Source of the DNA: Pedobacter sp. ASV17
GTDB taxonomy: Bacteria > Bacteroidota > Bacteroidia > Sphingobacteriales > Sphingobacteriaceae
Reading direction: 5' to 3'
NCBI RefSeq assembly: GCF_016429065.1
Contig: NZ_JAELTX010000053.1
Location: 1 to 35,891, forward strand
DNA length: 35,891 bases
Translations under genes and position numbers: made by a program
Notes under the pieces: model-generated
What the model was told of the DNA's origin: nothing
The model's input: only the letters and a program-made list of their open reading frames with translations
Database searches by the model: none
Part shown: positions 24,127-33,658 of the stretch, in pieces
Position numbering within the stretch: the stretch's first letter is position 1
Layout: each line of letters starts with the position of its first letter

Positions 24127-25959
24127 ATGAGTCTGCCTGCGTCGAAGAAATTATTTGTCAACTTTATGGTTAAGTTGTTACTTATCCTCGCTATCATAGG
24201 CGGGGGTATTTCACTGTTTTCTTATAATAAGGAAAACACAGCTTACTTTAGACAAAAACAACACATTGTAGATCAATTGGTATCACTTAGCGGTGTATTG
24301 CAAAATGCCAATTATGCTTATGTGAACCTGCTCAATGCCGACTCGGCCCAAGCGGATAGTTTAAGTGCTCACCTCACCAGCTTAGGAAAAGAAAAGGAAG
24401 TGCTGGAGGTATTGTCTCAAGACGATGAATCAAATAACAGGGCGCAGGCTAATGCCGTACTCAATAGTTTAGAAACAGAAATCCGTTTTTATAACAGCCA
24501 ATTGGCGCAAACAGGTAATGTTTTAGGAGAAACTAACAAAGCGGCGGGGGCAACACATCCTTTGTTGAATAGGCTCATTAAAAAAGAAAGGGATGAGTTA
24601 AAAACAAGGATTGCACAAAATGATGGTTTTTATGCGAACTTAGGTTTCTTAGTAGTAAGCGTGGGGATTTTGGTCATGATCATGAACATTATCCTTTATT
24701 TCCGTTCGCAAAAATCGTTGCAAAAGCAAATGGCACACGCTAAGGAAATTCATAACGCCAAGCTCGCCGCCCAATCGGCAAATAATGCCAAATCAGAATA
24801 CTTGGCAATGATTAGCCATGAAATCAGAACCCCGATGAATGGCGTACTGGGCATGTCAAATCTGTTGATGGAAGGTTCTTTAAATGAAGAGCAAAAAGAA
24901 TATGCCAAAACCATTCACAATAGTGCCGAGTCGTTGTTACGTATTGTAAATGATGTGCTGGACTTCTCTAGGATAGAATCAGGGAAGGTACAATTGGATA
25001 AAACCACTACCGATATTCGTGAGCTGATTGCTCAAACATTTGCCATTCTTCCCAAAAAAACTTCTGAACAATTAAAGATCGACTACTGGATAGACGAGAG
25101 TGTTCCTCAATTTGTTTATATCGATCAAATACGCCTAAAGCAAGTACTGCTTAACTTTTTGGGCAATGCGGTGAAATTTACAACAGAGGGTAATATTACT
25201 TTAGAATGTAAGGTAATAGACAAGGATGAAAGCGGCTTTATGCGCTTAGGTTTTATTGTTAAGGATACGGGTATTGGTATTGCCGAAGATCGCATCAAAC
25301 TCCTTTTTAAACCTTTTGTACAGGTAGATCATACTACCGTTAGAAAATATGGCGGTACAGGTTTGGGACTTAATATTGCCTATAACCTTATTTCTATGAT
25401 GGAAGGCAAGGTGAAGGTGGATAGTATCGTTGGAAAAGGTTCTATTTTTACTTTCTTTATCGTCACTAAAGAAATGAGTGGCGGACAAAAAACTAAATCA
25501 GCGGCGGGTACACCATCTGCCTTGGATGTAGCACTGTCTACCTTATATCCGTTAAATATCCTAGTGGTTGATGATAATGAAATCAATCTTATGCTCATCA
25601 CTAAAACATTGAGCAAGCTGGGGTATGAGTGTAAAAAAGCATCTAATGGACAATTGGCCGTTGAACTGGTGAAGCAAAACGAGTTTGACCTGATTTTTAT
25701 GGACATGCAAATGCCTATTATGGATGGTACGGTAGCTACTACCGAAATCAGAAAACACTATCGTATATATGAGTATCCAGTAGTGATCGCCTTAACAGCC
25801 AACGCCCTTGGCGATGGTAAGGATAAATGCTTGGAAGCTGGCATGCAGGATTTTATTGCCAAACCATTTAAACCTGCCGAAATAGAAGAGGTCATTAAAA
25901 AATGGGCACCAAAAATTGTTAATTACAAAGACAAAACTCAATCTATTTTTTTAAGTTAG
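24127..25959 (+). CDS. Hybrid sensor histidine kinase/response regulator
   Basis: A 610-aa membrane kinase. Membrane segments at about 15-31 and 171-192 bracket a 140-residue periplasmic helical sensor region. HisKA has FxxxSHEIRTPMNG-type sequence (AMISHEIRTPMNG) with His231. The ATPase domain has the N box at Asn347, DTGIG (380-384) and GGTGLGLNIA (409-418). The C-terminal receiver spans about 477-595: Asp482/Asp483, phosphoacceptor Asp526 in FMDMQMPIMDG, and Lys579 in AKPF. No output domain and no adjacent regulator, so a downstream partner is missing from the window. Signal unknown. Confidence 0.95.
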   Translation: MSLPASKKLFVNFMVKLLLILAIIGGGISLFSYNKENTAYFRQKQHIVDQLVSLSGVLQNANYAYVNLLNADSAQADSLSAHLTSLGKEKEVLEVLSQDDESNNRAQANAVLNSLETEIRFYNSQLAQTGNVLGETNKAAGATHPLLNRLIKKERDELKTRIAQNDGFYANLGFLVVSVGILVMIMNIILYFRSQKSLQKQMAHAKEIHNAKLAAQSANNAKSEYLAMISHEIRTPMNGVLGMSNLLMEGSLNEEQKEYAKTIHNSAESLLRIVNDVLDFSRIESGKVQLDKTTTDIRELIAQTFAILPKKTSEQLKIDYWIDESVPQFVYIDQIRLKQVLLNFLGNAVKFTTEGNITLECKVIDKDESGFMRLGFIVKDTGIGIAEDRIKLLFKPFVQVDHTTVRKYGGTGLGLNIAYNLISMMEGKVKVDSIVGKGSIFTFFIVTKEMSGGQKTKSAAGTPSALDVALSTLYPLNILVVDDNEINLMLITKTLSKLGYECKKASNGQLAVELVKQNEFDLIFMDMQMPIMDGTVATTEIRKHYRIYEYPVVIALTANALGDGKDKCLEAGMQDFIAKPFKPAEIEEVIKKWAPKIVNYKDKTQSIFLS

Positions 25960-25978
25960 CGGCTTAGAATAAATCAAT

Positions 25979-26383
25979 ATGCTAATTGTAAATAAACCAA
26001 TAGCCCTTTTAGGATTAATCATACTGTTTGCTGCAGCTTTTTGCCCTATGTTACAAGTTAAAATTCTTTTTAATTTGGTAACTTGGGGATTATACAAAAC
26101 AGATCCCCGTCTCTTTTTAATTACTTATGCAATTGTTGCCATAACGGCATTATGCTTTTTTGTGAGACAACTTAAAGCTTATCGATTGCTCACTAGGGTG
26201 TTATTTGTTTGGATTTTGCTCATGGCTGCTGCCGTATATTTTAAATCAACTCATTACTTTAACCTTAAGTTTGCTGATAACCTTTTGGGCAAGACTATTC
26301 ATTTCCAATGGGGATGGATTCTTTTGGCAATAGGTTCGGTACTTTTACTTTTCAGTGTCAAAAAAGAAGTACTGAAGCCATAA
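25979..26383 (+). CDS. Four-helix membrane protein of unknown function (134 aa)
   Basis: Four hydrophobic segments at about 7-25, 45-63, 71-88 and 108-127, with little loop sequence and a basic C-terminus. No family recognised. It starts 19 bp after the hybrid kinase stop on the same strand, so it may be co-transcribed with the kinase. A new promoter separates it from the efflux operon. Confidence 0.7.
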   Translation: MLIVNKPIALLGLIILFAAAFCPMLQVKILFNLVTWGLYKTDPRLFLITYAIVAITALCFFVRQLKAYRLLTRVLFVWILLMAAAVYFKSTHYFNLKFADNLLGKTIHFQWGWILLAIGSVLLLFSVKKEVLKP

Positions 26384-26390
26384 AATAATT

Positions 26391-26398
26391 TATATTTG
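26391..26398 (+). promoter_or_regulatory. -7 element TATATTTG for the metal-efflux operon
   Basis: Perfect TAnnTTTG match, seven bases before the ATG of the DUF6660 gene. The upstream -33 position has no clear TTG, which may mean activator dependence. Confidence 0.5.
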
Positions 26399-26405
26399 TG
26401 TTATA

Positions 26406-26732
26406 ATGAAATGGTTGCTTACCATATGGGCTGTTTATTTGTTGGCGCTTGCTTCGTTGCCTTGTAGCGATGCGAGCAACCAATGTAAAGATAATGGCCC
26501 TAAAGTAGAAACCGTTAAGGCGCATAGCCACGAAAAAGACAAGGACGATAACTGCGCTCCTTTTTGCTATTGCAGTTGCTGCAGTGTAAGCTTTGCCTCT
26601 TTTGATTTTAAACTCCTAGAAGTTGCGCAGCCTAAGGTGGCCTTTGCTGAAAAGAAAATCACCTTACGTAACCATCAATTAGTTTCCAACTACTACGGAA
26701 ACATTTGGAACCCACCCAAACTTGCCGCTTAA
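26406..26732 (+). CDS. DUF6660 family Cys/His-rich exported protein
   Basis: A 108-aa protein with a hydrophobic N-terminus (LLTIWAVYLLALASLPCSD) that may act as a signal sequence. It has seven Cys in all: four closely spaced in CAPFCYCSCC (about 56-65), plus those in PCSD and NQCKD, and the HSHEKDKDD segment. DUF6660 proteins commonly precede RND metal-efflux genes in Bacteroidota. A role in metal binding or sensing is inferred from composition and position, not proven. First gene of the efflux operon. Confidence 0.8.
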   Translation: MKWLLTIWAVYLLALASLPCSDASNQCKDNGPKVETVKAHSHEKDKDDNCAPFCYCSCCSVSFASFDFKLLEVAQPKVAFAEKKITLRNHQLVSNYYGNIWNPPKLAA

Positions 26733-26949
26733 TTTTTTTTAGATAACCCGTGCTTTTGGTTGATTTGACCTAGGCAAGGCTGTTGGTTTTGTCCAATGAT
26801 GAAACTAAGAGTCTGTCTGTGGCTACAAACTGCTGTATAGTCTCCTACGGTGCTTAGCTCACAAAATCTCAAAGCTTATTTAAGGTTATCCATCGCTGCT
26901 ATTTGATAGTGGCCTGTCCATACTTTAAAAAAAATTAAACGACATTACC
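26733..26949. other. 217-bp gap before the RND pump gene
   Basis: No coding sequence seen. It has a T run right after the DUF6660 stop, GATAACC (26742-26748) complementary to GGTTATC (26884-26890), and a small TTGG/CCAA stem between. It does not resemble a riboswitch class I can name. Confidence 0.5.
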
Positions 26950-29900
26950 GTGTTAGACAATATTATAAAATTTAGCATAAAGAACAAGCTTGTAATTGGC
27001 GCAATGACCTTGTTATTAGTGATATGGGGAGTTTGGAGCGCCACCAAACTACCTATCGACGCTGTGCCTGATATTACCAATAATCAGGTGCAGATTATTA
27101 CCGTTTGTCCCACTTTGGCAGGACAAGAGGTAGAGCAGTTGGTGACCTTTCCCATAGAACAAAGTATTGCCAATATTCCCAATTTAGAAGAAACCAGAAG
27201 CATATCGAGGTTTGGACTTTCCGTAATTACGGTGGTATTTAAAGATGATGTGGATATTTATTTTGCACGACAGCTCATCAATGAAAAGCTGAAAGAGGCA
27301 TACGAAAAGATTCCTAAAGGCATTGGTACGCCCGAGCTTGCGCCAGTAAGTACTGGATTGGGCGAGGTGTATCAGTATATCATCCACCCTAGAAAAGGGA
27401 GTGAGAAGAAATATGACGCCAAAGCCCTTCGCACCATGCAGGATTGGATTGTGGCCCGTCAACTTTACGGGACACCAGGCATCGCCGAAGTGAATAGTTT
27501 TGGTGGTCAGCTCAAACAATATGAGGTAGCCGTTAATCCCAATCGTTTGAGAGCAATGGGAATTAGCGTTTCGGAGGTGTTTAATGCCCTCGAAAAAAAT
27601 AACCAAAATACGGGTGGCGCGTATATTGATAAAAAGCCAAATGCCTATTTCATTAGGGGAATAGGTTTGGTCACTTCGTTGGAAGATGTAAAAAACATCA
27701 GCGTTAAAAACGAAACAGGTAGCGTCCCAATCTTTATCAAGGACGTGGCCGAAGTGCGTTTTGGAAATGCCATTAGGTATGGTGCCATGACCTATAATGG
27801 CGAGATTGATGCCGTGGGTGGTGTAGTGATGATGCTGAAAGGCGAGAATAGTAACGAAGTGGTGAAACGGATCAAGGAGAAACTACCCATCATCCAAAAA
27901 TCTTTGCCAGAGGATATTGTTATTGAACCTTATTTAGACCGTACTGATTTAGTAGGCAGGGCCATTAGCACCGTAGAAAAGAACCTCATAGAAGGTGCGC
28001 TGATTGTGATTTTCGTGCTGGTACTATTTCTCGGTAATTTAAGGGCAGGGCTTATCGTTGCCTCGGCCATTCCACTCTCAATGTTGTTTGCTCTGGGACT
28101 CATGAACGTGTTTGGTGTAAGTGCCAATCTGATGAGTTTGGGAGCCATTGATTTTGGATTGATTGTGGATGGGGCGGTGATTATCGTAGAAGCCACTCTG
28201 CATCATTTGGGACTTCGAAAGTCGGTAAATAAGCTTACCCAGCAGGAAATGGACCAAGAGGTATTCGAATCTGCCTCCAAAATTCGTAGCAGTGCCGCAT
28301 TTGGCGAAATCATTATCCTTATTGTATACATTCCTATCCTCACTTTGGTCGGTATTGAAGGAAAAATGTTCCGCCCTATGGCGCAAACCGTAAGCTTTGC
28401 CATTTTTGGTGCGCTTATCTTATCGCTTACCTACATTCCTATGATGTGTGCTTTATTCCTTTCCAAAAAAGCATCGCATAAAGCAACCTTCTCTGATAGA
28501 ATGATGACCTGGCTACAAAACCGATATCAGCCATTGCTTAAAAAAGCCATCAAAATTAAATATTGGCTCATTGGGGCTACAGTAGCGGTTTTTGTCTTTT
28601 GTCTTTTCCTGTTTAAAAACATGGGTGGCGAGTTTATTCCTCAACTACAGGAAGGAGATTTTGCTTTTCACTGTATTTTGCCACAGGGAAGTTCGTTGAG
28701 CCAAAGTATTGAAACGTCTATGCAAGCCTCAAGAATCATCAAACAATTTGACGAGGTGAAAATGGTAGTGGGCAAAACGGGAGCTGCAGAAGTACCTACC
28801 GATCCCATGCCTCCAGAAGCTACCGATTTGATGATTTTGCTAAAGCCCAAGAAGGAATGGAAAAGTGATAGGAGCTATGAAGAATTGGCAGATGCCATCA
28901 ATGAAAAGTTGGAAGCCATACCTGGAGTGTTTTTTGAAAAGAACCAGCCCATACAAATGCGCTTTAACGAGCTGATGACGGGGATTAGGCAAGATGTTGC
29001 GGTGAAAATATTTGGTGAAAACCTTGATACCCTTGCCGTTTATGCCAATCAGGTGAGCAAAGTGATACAAAGTGTGAATGGAGCCACATCGCCCCAAGTG
29101 GAGCGTGTAAGTGGTTTGCCTCAGATAAATGTGACCTACGACCGCACAAGAATTGCCAACTACGGATTAAACGTACAAGATGTAAATGATGTGTTAAGTA
29201 CTGCCTTTGCTGGCAAGAGTGCTGGCGTGGTGTTTGAAAATGAAAGACGTTTTGATTTGGTGGTTCGTTTGGACAGTGCTCATCGTGGGAGTATTGATGA
29301 TGTAAGCAACCTCATGATTGCTACGGCAACAGGAAATCAAATTCCTTTATCGCAAGTGGCTACGGTGGAATATAAATTAGGCCCTGCTCAAATCAGTAGA
29401 GAAGCTGGAAAACGTAGAATTGTAATTGGTTTCAACGTATCGGGCAGAGATGTACAAAGCGTGGTGGAAGATATCCAGCAAAAGCTTAGCCAGCAAGTAA
29501 AATTGCCAACAGGCTATTATTTTACCTATGGCGGTCAGTTTGAAAATCTGAAGGAGGCCAGCAACAGGTTGATGATTGCCGTGCCAATTTCGCTATTGCT
29601 CATTTTTGTACTGCTTTATTTTACGTTCCATTCATTTAAGCAAGCAGCCTTGATATTTACGGCCATCCCAATGAGCGCTATTGGCGGTGTGTTTGCGCTG
29701 ATGCTCCGTGGAATGCCTTTCAGTATCAGTGCAGGTATTGGTTTTATCGCCCTTTTTGGAGTAGCGGTACTCAACGGCATTGTAATGATTGGCACATTTA
29801 ATCAATTACAGAAAGAGGGCTGGAAAAATATGTTCGATAGGGTATTGGAGGGAACTAAAATCCGTTTACGCCCTGTACTCATGACCGCTACCGTAGCAAG

Positions 29901-30063
29901 TTTGGGCTTTTTGCCCATGGCTTTAAGCAGCAGTGCGGGAGCCGAAGTGCAAAAGCCGTTAGCTACCGTGGTAATAGGAGGTTTAATTACGGCCACCTTC
30001 CTTACGCTATTTGTATTGCCTTTGCTGTATATGATTTTCAATAAAACAGCAAAAAACAACTGA
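26950..30063 (+). CDS. CusA/CzcA family heavy-metal efflux RND transporter
   Basis: A 1037-aa inner-membrane proton/metal antiporter of normal length, about 12 membrane helices in two halves. The HME-RND motif DFGLIVDGAVIIVE places Asp401, Asp407 and Glu414, matching the proton-relay acids of CzcA. PIDAVPDITNNQVQI and QMRFNELMTGIRQDVAVKIFG are also CzcA-like. This favours divalent Co/Zn/Cd over Cu/Ag, but the substrate is uncertain. The start is GTG at 26950, with the family N-terminus MLDNIIKFSIKNK. It forms a tripartite pump with the next two genes. Confidence 0.95.
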   Translation: MLDNIIKFSIKNKLVIGAMTLLLVIWGVWSATKLPIDAVPDITNNQVQIITVCPTLAGQEVEQLVTFPIEQSIANIPNLEETRSISRFGLSVITVVFKDDVDIYFARQLINEKLKEAYEKIPKGIGTPELAPVSTGLGEVYQYIIHPRKGSEKKYDAKALRTMQDWIVARQLYGTPGIAEVNSFGGQLKQYEVAVNPNRLRAMGISVSEVFNALEKNNQNTGGAYIDKKPNAYFIRGIGLVTSLEDVKNISVKNETGSVPIFIKDVAEVRFGNAIRYGAMTYNGEIDAVGGVVMMLKGENSNEVVKRIKEKLPIIQKSLPEDIVIEPYLDRTDLVGRAISTVEKNLIEGALIVIFVLVLFLGNLRAGLIVASAIPLSMLFALGLMNVFGVSANLMSLGAIDFGLIVDGAVIIVEATLHHLGLRKSVNKLTQQEMDQEVFESASKIRSSAAFGEIIILIVYIPILTLVGIEGKMFRPMAQTVSFAIFGALILSLTYIPMMCALFLSKKASHKATFSDRMMTWLQNRYQPLLKKAIKIKYWLIGATVAVFVFCLFLFKNMGGEFIPQLQEGDFAFHCILPQGSSLSQSIETSMQASRIIKQFDEVKMVVGKTGAAEVPTDPMPPEATDLMILLKPKKEWKSDRSYEELADAINEKLEAIPGVFFEKNQPIQMRFNELMTGIRQDVAVKIFGENLDTLAVYANQVSKVIQSVNGATSPQVERVSGLPQINVTYDRTRIANYGLNVQDVNDVLSTAFAGKSAGVVFENERRFDLVVRLDSAHRGSIDDVSNLMIATATGNQIPLSQVATVEYKLGPAQISREAGKRRIVIGFNVSGRDVQSVVEDIQQKLSQQVKLPTGYYFTYGGQFENLKEASNRLMIAVPISLLLIFVLLYFTFHSFKQAALIFTAIPMSAIGGVFALMLRGMPFSISAGIGFIALFGVAVLNGIVMIGTFNQLQKEGWKNMFDRVLEGTKIRLRPVLMTATVASLGFLPMALSSSAGAEVQKPLATVVIGGLITATFLTLFVLPLLYMIFNKTAKNN

Positions 30064-30124
30064 TCCCTACACTACTATCATCTCTGAAAAATATTAAATC
30101 TTGAAAAACGAAAATCATAAACAG

Positions 30125-31408
30125 ATGAATGAGATCTTAAAAAATAATATAAGAAAGTGGTCTTTAAAACCATTGCCAATCCTCTCTTTTCTGTGCTTGT
30201 TTGCCGTTAGCATCAGCGCTAGCGCCCAAAGTAAGAAACAGCTAAATATTGATCAAGCCATACAAATGGCGATAGATAATAATTTGGGAGTTAAAGCAGG
30301 GGACTTGGAGGTTAAAGCCAGTCAATCTTTAAAGAAAACAGCGGGAGAACTGCCCAAACTTGATTTGAATACACAGTTGGGACAATACAATAGCACCCAA
30401 TTCGATCAATCGTACCAAGTATCCCAAACCATTCCTTTCCCAACGCTATTTGGGGCGAGGAAGCAATTGATTAATGCCGAAATAAAAGGTAAGCAGCTAC
30501 AAAAGGAACTTACCGTGTTGGAATTGAAGAACCAAGTGCGCAGCTACTATTATCAGATCTTGTACTTACAGCACAATCACCAACAATTAAAACAGTTGGA
30601 TAGTCTTTACAGTGATTTTATAAAGATTGCCCAATTAAGGTATAAAACTGGGGATACCAAAAAGGTTGACGTAAGTACGGCACAAGCTAAACAGGGCGAA
30701 ATTAATCTCCTTTTAAAGCAAAATGAAGTATATCTGGCCAATGCCCATAGCAGTTTAGCCGCTTTGTTAAATACTAAAGAGGATTTTACGTTAGTCAGTC
30801 AAAGTACTTTCGTCCCATTACAAATTAATAATTTGTTGGATAGTGCTGCGGTAGCCAATCATCCTGCGGTGCAATCATTTTATCAGGATGCGTTGATCGC
30901 CGCCCAGAGTAAAAAGGTAGAAAGGTCGCAAACCCTGCCCGATATCACCTTGGGTTATGTGAACCAATCTTTAATCGGTTTTCAAAACATAAACGGTACA
31001 GAGAAGTACTTTGGCGGAGGTAACAGGTTTAGTTCGGTAAACATAGGTTTGGCCATTCCTTTAACCTTTGGTGCCAATAAGGCTAGAGTACGTTCATTGG
31101 ATTATAGGCAACAGGCGGCTGAGGCCAATGCGCAACAGCAGCAGCGAAACTTAATGGCGCAAATGCAAAATGCACTGCTGCAATATCAGCAGGATATGAA
31201 GCAATATCAATATTTCGTGAAGGATGCTTTGCCTAATGCCAAAGAGATCCTTTCGGCAGCGCAGTTGGGTTATAAAACGGGCGATGCAAGCTATCTGGAA
31301 TATCTTTATGCTTTGCAAACGGCTACGGATATCCAGTTGAACTACCTCAAAAGTATCCAGCAAGTCAACCAATCAGTCATTAACATCTATTCCATCATTA
31401 ATCAATAA
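30125..31408 (+). CDS. TolC family outer-membrane efflux channel (CzcC/CusC-like)
   Basis: About 427 aa. Signal peptide ends AVSISASAQ. Two TolC repeats are seen: the first from LNIDQAIQMAIDNNLGVKAGDLEVKAS to YYQILYLQHNHQQL and RYKTGDTKKVDVSTAQAK; the second from ARVRSLDYRQQAAEANAQ to LPNAKEILSAAQLGYKTGDASYLEYL. The central strand region includes FGGGNRFSSVNIGLAIPLTFG. It trimerises to form the exit duct. I chose ATG 30125; an in-frame TTG at 30101 would add eight residues and gives no clear benefit. Lies between the pump and adaptor genes. Confidence 0.92.
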   Translation: MNEILKNNIRKWSLKPLPILSFLCLFAVSISASAQSKKQLNIDQAIQMAIDNNLGVKAGDLEVKASQSLKKTAGELPKLDLNTQLGQYNSTQFDQSYQVSQTIPFPTLFGARKQLINAEIKGKQLQKELTVLELKNQVRSYYYQILYLQHNHQQLKQLDSLYSDFIKIAQLRYKTGDTKKVDVSTAQAKQGEINLLLKQNEVYLANAHSSLAALLNTKEDFTLVSQSTFVPLQINNLLDSAAVANHPAVQSFYQDALIAAQSKKVERSQTLPDITLGYVNQSLIGFQNINGTEKYFGGGNRFSSVNIGLAIPLTFGANKARVRSLDYRQQAAEANAQQQQRNLMAQMQNALLQYQQDMKQYQYFVKDALPNAKEILSAAQLGYKTGDASYLEYLYALQTATDIQLNYLKSIQQVNQSVINIYSIINQ

Positions 31409-31417
31409 CGAATCACC

Positions 31418-32695
31418 ATGAAATTCGAAATCAATAGAAACAAAATTTGGTTTGTCCTTGCAGTGTTAGCCATTTTTACGGCCTGCAATAGTGACAAACA
31501 AACGGATAGCTCAAATAAGGAAAACACGGAGGTGGCCAAAACAACAGAGGCCCATGAAGAGGAAAGTGGAAGTATTGCCACACTTACCCAAGAGCAAATA
31601 GAAACCGTTGGGGTACAATGGGCACCCATTGAGCGAAAGGAGCTTACGGCTACCATTAGGGCCAATGGGATGTTGAGTGTACCTAACAATAACAAAGCGA
31701 ATGCTACTTCTTTGTATGGTGGAGTGGTTAAATCGCTCAACGTTCAAATTGGTGATTATGTGAGAAAAGGGCAAGTGATTGCTTCGATCACTAATCCACA
31801 GTTTATACAATTACAAGAAGAGTATTTAACCGTGGGCAGCAGAATTATTTTGGCCGAGCAGGAACTGCAACGTCAAAAAACGTTGAACCAAGGGAATGCT
31901 GGTGCGGGTAAAAACTTAGAGAATGCCACTACAGAATTAAATACCTTGCGTACCCGTAGGGCATCGCTACACCAACAGCTTACTTTGATGGGGATCAATC
32001 CAAACTCCGTAAGTAACGGTAACCTTAAATCGGCTTTAGTGGTGGCTAGTCCGTTGAGTGGTACGGTAAGTAATGTTTTTGCCAAGATAGGCAGCTATGT
32101 GGATGTTTCTTCGCCAGTAATAGAAGTAGTAGACAATAGTTCCCTGCATTTGGATTTGCAGGTGTTCGAAAAGGATTTGCCACAGGTGAAAGTAGGGCAG
32201 ACCATCCATTTTACGCTCACTAATAATCCTACTACCGAATATGATGCTACGGTGTTTAGCATAGGTTCATCATTTGAGAATGATAGCAAAACCATTGCCG
32301 TACATTGTAAGGTAAATGGCAACAAGCAGGGGCTTATTGACGGAATGAACATCACGGGAATTGTAAGCCTTAATAATGTAATGACTCCTGCCGTACCTAA
32401 TGACGCCATTGTTGCGGCTGATGGAAAGTATTATGTGTTTTTACAAACCAATAAAGAAGGTGAAAAACATGAAGAGGAGAAAGGTCACATCCATGACGAA
32501 AAAGAGGAAAAGCCTAAAAAAGAAAGTAAGCCTAATTTGAATTTTGAAAGGGTAGAGGTGCTTAAGGGCGTATCTGATATGGGATATACAGCCGTAACCT
32601 TCTTGAACGAAATCTCTAAAAACAGTATGGTTGTGGTGAAGGGAGCCTTTTTTGTGAATGCTAAGCTAAGCAATGCGGGAGGACATGAGCACTAG
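31418..32695 (+). CDS. RND periplasmic adaptor subunit (CzcB/CusB-like), lipoprotein
   Basis: A 425-aa membrane-fusion protein. Probable lipobox IFTAC with Cys23 followed by NSDK. Barrel and lipoyl halves: SLYGGVVKSLNVQIGDYVRKGQVIASI and VASPLSGTVSNVFAKIGSYVD, with an alpha-helical hairpin between (about 128-200). The C-terminal part bears an unusual charged segment, EGEKHEEEKGHIHDEKEEKPK (about 347-367), and ends GGHEH; His clusters of this sort are a metal-binding hint. Begins nine bases after the TolC stop and ends the operon. Confidence 0.93.
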   Translation: MKFEINRNKIWFVLAVLAIFTACNSDKQTDSSNKENTEVAKTTEAHEEESGSIATLTQEQIETVGVQWAPIERKELTATIRANGMLSVPNNNKANATSLYGGVVKSLNVQIGDYVRKGQVIASITNPQFIQLQEEYLTVGSRIILAEQELQRQKTLNQGNAGAGKNLENATTELNTLRTRRASLHQQLTLMGINPNSVSNGNLKSALVVASPLSGTVSNVFAKIGSYVDVSSPVIEVVDNSSLHLDLQVFEKDLPQVKVGQTIHFTLTNNPTTEYDATVFSIGSSFENDSKTIAVHCKVNGNKQGLIDGMNITGIVSLNNVMTPAVPNDAIVAADGKYYVFLQTNKEGEKHEEEKGHIHDEKEEKPKKESKPNLNFERVEVLKGVSDMGYTAVTFLNEISKNSMVVVKGAFFVNAKLSNAGGHEH

Positions 32696-32953
32696 AGGAG
32701 CTAGGAATTAGGGACTAGTGGTTAGTGATTAGTGGGCGTAGTCCCAACCCTTCGGGATTAGGAGCTAGTAGGAATGGGTAAAAGGTGATGGTCGTTTTAA
32801 GCACTGTCGTCTTTTGCCCATAATCTTTTTGTTACCGTTAATTCAATTAGCCTTATTTGTCACCCAGAGTGTAACGAAGGGTCTTAACCCATAACTCATA
32901 ACCTATAACTCATAACTCGCAACTCCTAACCCGCAACCCAAACAACCAAAAAA
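32696..32953. other. Low-complexity intergenic sequence
   Basis: No gene seen. 32697-32780 consists of near-repeats of ACTAGTGGTTAGTGATTAG type, and 32888-32945 of AACTCATAACCTATAACTC type. Fragment TTGTCACCCAGAGTGTAACG (32858-32877) resembles the small intergenic elements seen at 14440-14598. The RND operon and maf converge across it. Confidence 0.6.
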
Positions 32954-33517
32954 CTAACCAACCAAATAACCATACAGCTTTTCCGTAGGAAGTCCCATCA
33001 CATTGGTATAGGAACCTTCTATGCGTTGTACCACAGTAAGGCCAAACCAATCTTGGATGCCGTAGCTACCTGCTTTATCAAAAGGCTGGTAATGGTCAAT
33101 ATAGTAGTTGATTTCTTCATGGTTCAGTTCTCTGCAAAACACGGTGGTCTTGTCATAAAATGAAGTAATGCTACCTTGATGGTTGATGCTTACCCCCGTG
33201 TAAACCTCGTGGCTACTGCCAGATAGTTTAGCCAGCATTTCTTGTGCTTCGGCATGGTCCTTGGGTTTGCCCAATATCTCTCCGTTAATGGCAACAATAG
33301 TATCAGCAGTAATCACGATATGGTTAGCATCACCAATAAATGCTTTAGCTTTCTTTTCAGCAATGTAGACCGCAATCTCGGGAGCGCTTAAAGTATCAGG
33401 ATAGCTTTCGTCAACATCCTTTAGTTCAACGGAAAAATCTAAGCCCATTAAACGTAGGAGCTCTTGTCTTCGTGGCGATTTAGATGCAAGTATAATTGGT
33501 GCAGTAAGTTGAAGCAT
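32954..33517 (-). CDS. maf: Maf nucleoside-triphosphate pyrophosphatase
   Basis: A 187-aa cytosolic enzyme that hydrolyses non-canonical or excess dTTP/UTP to the monophosphate. Family motifs: ASKSPRRQELL (11-21) binds phosphate, VDESYP, ITADTIV with Asp72 as catalytic base, and KAGSYGIQDWFG. Full length. A TAAATTTG -7 element at 33535-33542 lies 17 nt before the ATG. Monocistronic; converges with the efflux operon. Confidence 0.95.
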   Translation of the reverse strand: MLQLTAPIILASKSPRRQELLRLMGLDFSVELKDVDESYPDTLSAPEIAVYIAEKKAKAFIGDANHIVITADTIVAINGEILGKPKDHAEAQEMLAKLSGSSHEVYTGVSINHQGSITSFYDKTTVFCRELNHEEINYYIDHYQPFDKAGSYGIQDWFGLTVVQRIEGSYTNVMGLPTEKLYGYLVG

Positions 33518-33534
33518 GTGTGATGATTATGGCC

Positions 33535-33542
33535 CAAATTTA
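33535..33542 (-). promoter_or_regulatory. -7 element TAAATTTG for maf
   Basis: Perfect TAnnTTTG on the minus strand, leaving a short leader of roughly ten bases before the maf ATG at 33517. Confidence 0.5.
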
Positions 33543-33605
33543 GAAATAAAAAAGCAACCCATTGTTAAATTCAAATTTTGAGCTTAGCATTACTAAACGT
33601 CACTA

Positions 33606-33640
33606 TACAACAAAAGCGACACTTGGTCGCTTTCGTTGTA
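33606..33640. terminator. Strong hairpin downstream of the Spy-like gene
   Basis: Arms TACAACAAAAGCGAC and GTCGCTTTCGTTGTA pair in 14 of 15 positions around loop ACTTG. On the minus strand the right arm ends GTCGCTTTTGTTGT, a T-rich tract that suits termination of the gene ending at 33659, 18 bp away. Confidence 0.7.
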
Positions 33641-33658
33641 TGTTGTGGTTGGTTGAAA

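Noticed and set aside
26733..26949. Czc/NiCo-type or other metal riboswitch
   Set aside because: I could not find the conserved core of any class I know; only isolated short pairings are visible.
27184..27606. 140-codon open frame antisense to the RND pump
   Set aside because: It lies wholly opposite a strongly conserved gene and its translation matches no pattern; a shadow of the codon use of the pump gene.
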